Of a stretch of DNA of 64,000 nucleotides, positions 60,884 to 64,000 are shown piece by piece. Every line of letters begins with the position of its first letter. The first letter of the stretch is position 1. Position numbers and translations under genes: made by a program. The DNA is taken from assembly GCA_004297985.1 (NCBI GenBank), contig SCRA01000037.1, positions 32,978 to 96,977 of the forward strand, written 5' to 3'. This stretch comes from a bacterium. Lineage in GTDB: Bacteria > Vulcanimicrobiota > Vulcanimicrobiia > Vulcanimicrobiales > SCRA01. Below the pieces are notes generated by a model. That model was given only the letters and a program-made list of their open reading frames with translations, was not told the DNA's origin and did no database searches.

Positions 60884-61384
60884 ATGTTGTCGACGATCGC
60901 AGAGCTCTGGCGCAAACGGCGCCCTGGTCCCTCAGGCCCCTTCGAGGAGGGCGTTTCCGCCATCGAGGCCGGGCGCTATCGCGAGGCCTACCATCTCTTT
61001 ACGCGCGCGCTCCATGAGCCCGGAGCGAGCCCCGCGGAGGCCGCGGCGATCTACAATAAACGCGGCGTTGCGTTGGTGCATCAGGGCCAACACGAGGAGG
61101 CACTTGCCGATTTCGCGGCGGCCATCGAGAGCGACCCCGCCTGCACGTCGGCGATCGTCAACGTCGGCAATCTGGCCTTGGAGCGCGGCGATGTCGAGGC
61201 CGCCATCGCGCAGTACGAGGCGGCACTGCGCATCGATCAGGAGTGCGCGCTGGCTCACCATAACCTCGGCACCGCCTATCGCCAGATAGGGCGCCGTTCG
61301 GAGAGCGTGGCCCATCTCAAGGCGGCGGATAAGATCCGCAGCCGCACGTGGTTCGTCCGCCTGCGCGATCGCACACCGCGCTAG
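60884..61384 (+). CDS. TPR repeat protein
   Basis: Repeats AAAIYNKRGVALVHQGQHEEALADFAAAIESDPA / SAIVNVGNLALERGDVEAAIAQYEAALRIDQE / ALAHHNLGTAYRQIGR. Confidence 0.9.
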   Translation: MLSTIAELWRKRRPGPSGPFEEGVSAIEAGRYREAYHLFTRALHEPGASPAEAAAIYNKRGVALVHQGQHEEALADFAAAIESDPACTSAIVNVGNLALERGDVEAAIAQYEAALRIDQECALAHHNLGTAYRQIGRRSESVAHLKAADKIRSRTWFVRLRDRTPR

Positions 61385-61386
61385 AC

Positions 61387-61863
61387 CTACCCGCAGACCT
61401 GCTCGACCTCGGTGCTGGTGATGTCTTCCAGGTACTCGAAGAGCTGGGGCAGGGTGATCTTCTCGAGGGCACCGCGCGCCTGCTGGTCTCCGCCGCCCTC
61501 GTCCCCGTCATCGCGCAAGTAGCAGCGCGACTCCACCTCCCCGACTTCGCTGAAGAAGACGACGGCGAAGCCTTTTCCCACGGTCTCGTCGTAGATGCGC
61601 ATCGCTTGGGGGTTGACTACTTCGACCGAGTGCGTTGGATTGCCGGCATCGAAGATCGTGATGGTGAGGTAGTCCCGGTTGGTCACCTCGATGGCGCGCA
61701 CGACGAAGGCGTTCTTGGCGGAGTAGAACTCCTGCCCGCGCCGGAAGCGTGAGGACATCTCGTAGAAGACCCGATGGCCAACGAAGCGGCCGAGGATCTT
61801 CTTGAGCGTGGCGAGCGACGCCAGGGTCTCGACACGGTTGGAACGCGTGTAGATGATCTTCAA
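61387..61863 (-). CDS. conserved hypothetical protein
   Basis: Complete ORF MKIIYTRSNRVETLASLATLKKILGRFVGHRVFYEMSSRFRR... Confidence 0.7.
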   Translation of the reverse strand: MKIIYTRSNRVETLASLATLKKILGRFVGHRVFYEMSSRFRRGQEFYSAKNAFVVRAIEVTNRDYLTITIFDAGNPTHSVEVVNPQAMRIYDETVGKGFAVVFFSEVGEVESRCYLRDDGDEGGGDQQARGALEKITLPQLFEYLEDITSTEVEQVCG

Positions 61864-61941
61864 GCCCGCTGTGAACTCCGGACACGAAGCCTTTTCCGGA
61901 ACGGCAGGAAAGCCCTGCGCCGGCGCAGGAACCCGCGGTCC

Positions 61942-62268
61942 ATGCTCTCGATTCCCGACGTTGCGATCCTCGGCGGCCTCGCGCTCTTGCTCTTCGGCCC
62001 GGAGCGTCTACCGAAGATTGCCCGCGACGCCGGTCGGGTCATGCGCGACCTCCAGAACACGAGCCAATCCTTCGTCAGGGAGCTGGAGCGGGCCGCCGAT
62101 ACGGCGGAAGAAGAGGAGCGGCTCGCCGGCGTTCGCGCTGCGGAGGCGGGCGAAGCCGCCGAGATTCCGTCCGAACCCGCATGGAGCGCTGAGCCCGTCG
62201 AGCCCGCAAAGAGCGTCGAGCCCGTGTTGCCGGCGGAACTCCCCTTCGAGCGACCGCCTGTTTTTTAG
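61942..62268 (+). CDS. Sec-independent protein translocase TatA/TatB-like
   Basis: MLSIPDVAILGGLALLLFGPERLPKIARDAGRVMRDLQ. Confidence 0.9.
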   Translation: MLSIPDVAILGGLALLLFGPERLPKIARDAGRVMRDLQNTSQSFVRELERAADTAEEEERLAGVRAAEAGEAAEIPSEPAWSAEPVEPAKSVEPVLPAELPFERPPVF

Positions 62269-62276
62269 CAACCTGC

Positions 62277-62522
62277 CTAGATTTGGAAGTTCTGGCGCAG
62301 CTCGCTGACCTTCTGGTCGATGAGCGTGCGCACTTGGCGGTGGATGCGGTCTCTCTGCTCGTCGGGCAGGCGCTGGTAGATCAGATAGCCGGCCGCGGCG
62401 ACCACCGCACCGACCAGCCCCGCGATCATGGCCCCGCGCGCGTCGGGGTTCGGCTGGGGTCCCTCGTTCGCGCCGTGGGCGGGCTCGCCGTGCGGATACT
62501 CCGTGTGGATCGTGTCGGGCAT
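62277..62522 (-). CDS. small YtxH-like/hypothetical membrane protein
   Basis: 81-aa ORF with single TM GAMIAGLVGAVVAAAGYLIYQRL. Confidence 0.6.
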   Translation of the reverse strand: MPDTIHTEYPHGEPAHGANEGPQPNPDARGAMIAGLVGAVVAAAGYLIYQRLPDEQRDRIHRQVRTLIDQKVSELRQNFQI

Positions 62523-62534
62523 CGTCTCTTTCCT

Positions 62535-62861
62535 TCAGTCGCGCGCGGTGGAGACGGCGATGTTCTCCGGGTACTGTCTGGCCAGTATCTCGATCGCCAA
62601 GCGTGCGGTTCCGAGGACGGCCTGCGCCTCGCGAGAGGCTCGCCCGTCTTCTCCCCAACGAAGGCGAAGGAGACCCGGGGAGCGTTCGGCTTCGACGCCG
62701 ATGCTCAAGTGTTCCTGGAGTCCCAGCCACGCCGTTTGAAGGATGGCCGAAGCCGCCGCACAGATGACGTCCTCGGCTTCGAGCGCGTACTCGACATGCC
62801 CGCGGGCAAACAACGAGGATAGCCGGCCCCGGCTATCCTCGTGAAACTCGACTCTCAGCAC
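62535..62861 (-). CDS. prp: ribosomal-processing cysteine protease Prp
   Basis: RGHVEYALEAEDVICAAASAILQTAWLGL (H...DxxCA motif); downstream of rplU. Confidence 0.9.
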   Translation of the reverse strand: MLRVEFHEDSRGRLSSLFARGHVEYALEAEDVICAAASAILQTAWLGLQEHLSIGVEAERSPGLLRLRWGEDGRASREAQAVLGTARLAIEILARQYPENIAVSTARD

Positions 62862-62882
62862 GACGGGGCGCCGCGCGCTGCC

Positions 62883-63200
62883 CTATGCCGGTAGAACGAT
62901 CTTGGTGATCTTGACCTCGGCGAAACGTTGGCGATGGCCATTGAGCTTGCGTACGCGCTTCTTCGGCTTGTACTTGAAGACGAGGATCTTCGGTGCCTTG
63001 GCCTGGCGGAGCACCGTTCCGGTCACCTTGGCGCCCGCCAACACGGGGGCACCGAGCGCCACGTCCGCACCGTTGGCCGCCAGCACCACGCGATCGAATG
63101 CAACCTCACCGCCGATGGGTGCCTCTACGAGGTCGCAGCGGATGATGTCTCCTTCCGCTACTCGGACTTGCTTACCGCCGGTTTCGATGATCGCGTACAT
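62883..63200 (-). CDS. rplU: 50S ribosomal protein L21
   Basis: MYAIIETGGKQVRVAEGDIIRCDLVEAPIGGEVAFDRVVL...KYKPKKRVRKLNGHRQRFAEVKI. Confidence 0.98.
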   Translation of the reverse strand: MYAIIETGGKQVRVAEGDIIRCDLVEAPIGGEVAFDRVVLAANGADVALGAPVLAGAKVTGTVLRQAKAPKILVFKYKPKKRVRKLNGHRQRFAEVKITKIVLPA

Positions 63201-63283
63201 CTTCAAACATGCTCCAAGGACTGGCCCAAAAACGCCATGCAAGCCCCAACTTTACCACGTCCTCCCCCGGCCAGTCAACGCGC

Positions 63284-63667
63284 CTAACTCTTTGCCGGCG
63301 GAGGCTGGTACTCGCCATGCACGGGCGCAGGCGTTTGCTCGGCCTTGGCGACCGCCGGAGGGGGCGCTCCTCCGGCGGGGCGCAGGCTCGCCGTCTCCTT
63401 GGCCAGAGCCTCGTAGGCCCGCTGACGCTCCGCCAGCATCGATTCGAGGCGGCGAATGGTCCAGAATCGAGCGACATGCTTGGGCATGCCGGCGAGCCAG
63501 ACGATCACGGCGCCGGCTACCGCGGACAGCGCGATGACGTAGCCCAAGGGCACGGTGCTCCAGCTCCAAAGGATGAGGCTGACGGAGTTGGCCTGCGCGC
63601 CGGTCAGCAGATTGACGAGGACCACCACCACTAGGAAGGCCAAGATCAGCAACGCGAGAATGCCCAT
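63284..63667 (-). CDS. LapA-domain-like membrane protein
   Basis: MGILALLILAFLVVVVLVNLLTGAQANSVSLILWSWSTVPLGYVIALSAVAGAVIVWLAG. Confidence 0.75.
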   Translation of the reverse strand: MGILALLILAFLVVVVLVNLLTGAQANSVSLILWSWSTVPLGYVIALSAVAGAVIVWLAGMPKHVARFWTIRRLESMLAERQRAYEALAKETASLRPAGGAPPPAVAKAEQTPAPVHGEYQPPPAKS

Positions 63668-63789
63668 ACACTCTCTTTCCCTTGTTGGGAGACGACCGAC
63701 CCCTTTACAGCGGGGGGATGATAGCCTATTATCGTTTGCTGTAGTGGGTGGCCGCGCCCTTCGCGGCATCGCGGCGCAACGCCCGTTCT

Positions 63790-63830
63790 CACAGTCGAGG
63801 GGCCTCGCTTCAAGGGGGGCCTCGATTGTG
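63790..63830 (+). ncRNA. strong stem-loop in leader upstream of speD-like gene
   Basis: CACAGTCGAGG ... CCTCGATTGTG, 11-bp stem with one G-U, within a ~180-nt GC-rich leader. Confidence 0.4.
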
Positions 63831-63946
63831 GGCGCCGGCAGTTGGTTGCGCCGAGAGGCTGGACGCGCCTATCGCCTTGGGCGGAGCGCGTAACAGCGAG
63901 CTGGAGGTGGGATTTCCCGACCGAATCCGAGGGGGATACGTAAGAA

Positions 63947-64000
63947 GTGGAAGAGCTGGGTACTCACATCGTCTGTGAGCTGTCGGGCTGCAACGGCGCG
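63947..64000 (+). CDS. speD: S-adenosylmethionine decarboxylase-like N-terminus, truncated by window edge
   Basis: GTG start, MEELGTHIVCELSGCNGA, as in AdoMetDC proenzyme N-termini. Confidence 0.65.
   Translation, partial: MEELGTHIVCELSGCNGA

Noticed and set aside
63731-63946. 6S RNA or RNase P candidate
   Set aside because: No diagnostic conserved motifs recognised; reported only as a structured leader

Overview
High-GC bacterial chromosome segment with no CRISPR array and no recognisable transposase. Its left two thirds are catabolic and transport islands: three complete branched-chain-amino-acid-type (Liv) ABC systems at about 2.36-6.76, 25.3-29.9 and 38.6-43.2 kb; one TRAP (DctPQM) system; one PotABCD-like ABC system; two M24 peptidases; a proline dehydrogenase; CoA-dependent acid catabolism genes (CitE, MaoC, ACAD, CoA ligase, CaiB); a YagTSR-like molybdo-flavoenzyme; and IclR, PucR, LysR and ArsR regulators. 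The right third is more housekeeping: cupredoxin and heme-copper-like membrane proteins, an MCP, AmtB, SixA, tRNA-Val(TAC), metX-metY-hom, trmD, a Tat component, prp and rplU, and the first codons of a speD-like gene. The main finding is on the minus strand at 12340-13212. Two ORFs that look separate in the ORF track join in frame through a TGA into one ~290-codon protein carrying the motif D-(TGA)-G-S-C, the signature of UGSC-family selenoproteins. A perfect 8-bp stem with a GUG loop lies immediately downstream, as expected for a bacterial SECIS, and the protein has a C-terminal NifU-like CxxC domain. It sits in a TRAP / CoA-transferase / conserved-partner cluster. Other observations include a LivF remnant, a deleted CoA-transferase pseudogene, tandem operator-like repeats, several perfect palindromes, and structured leaders upstream of an MCP and of speD.
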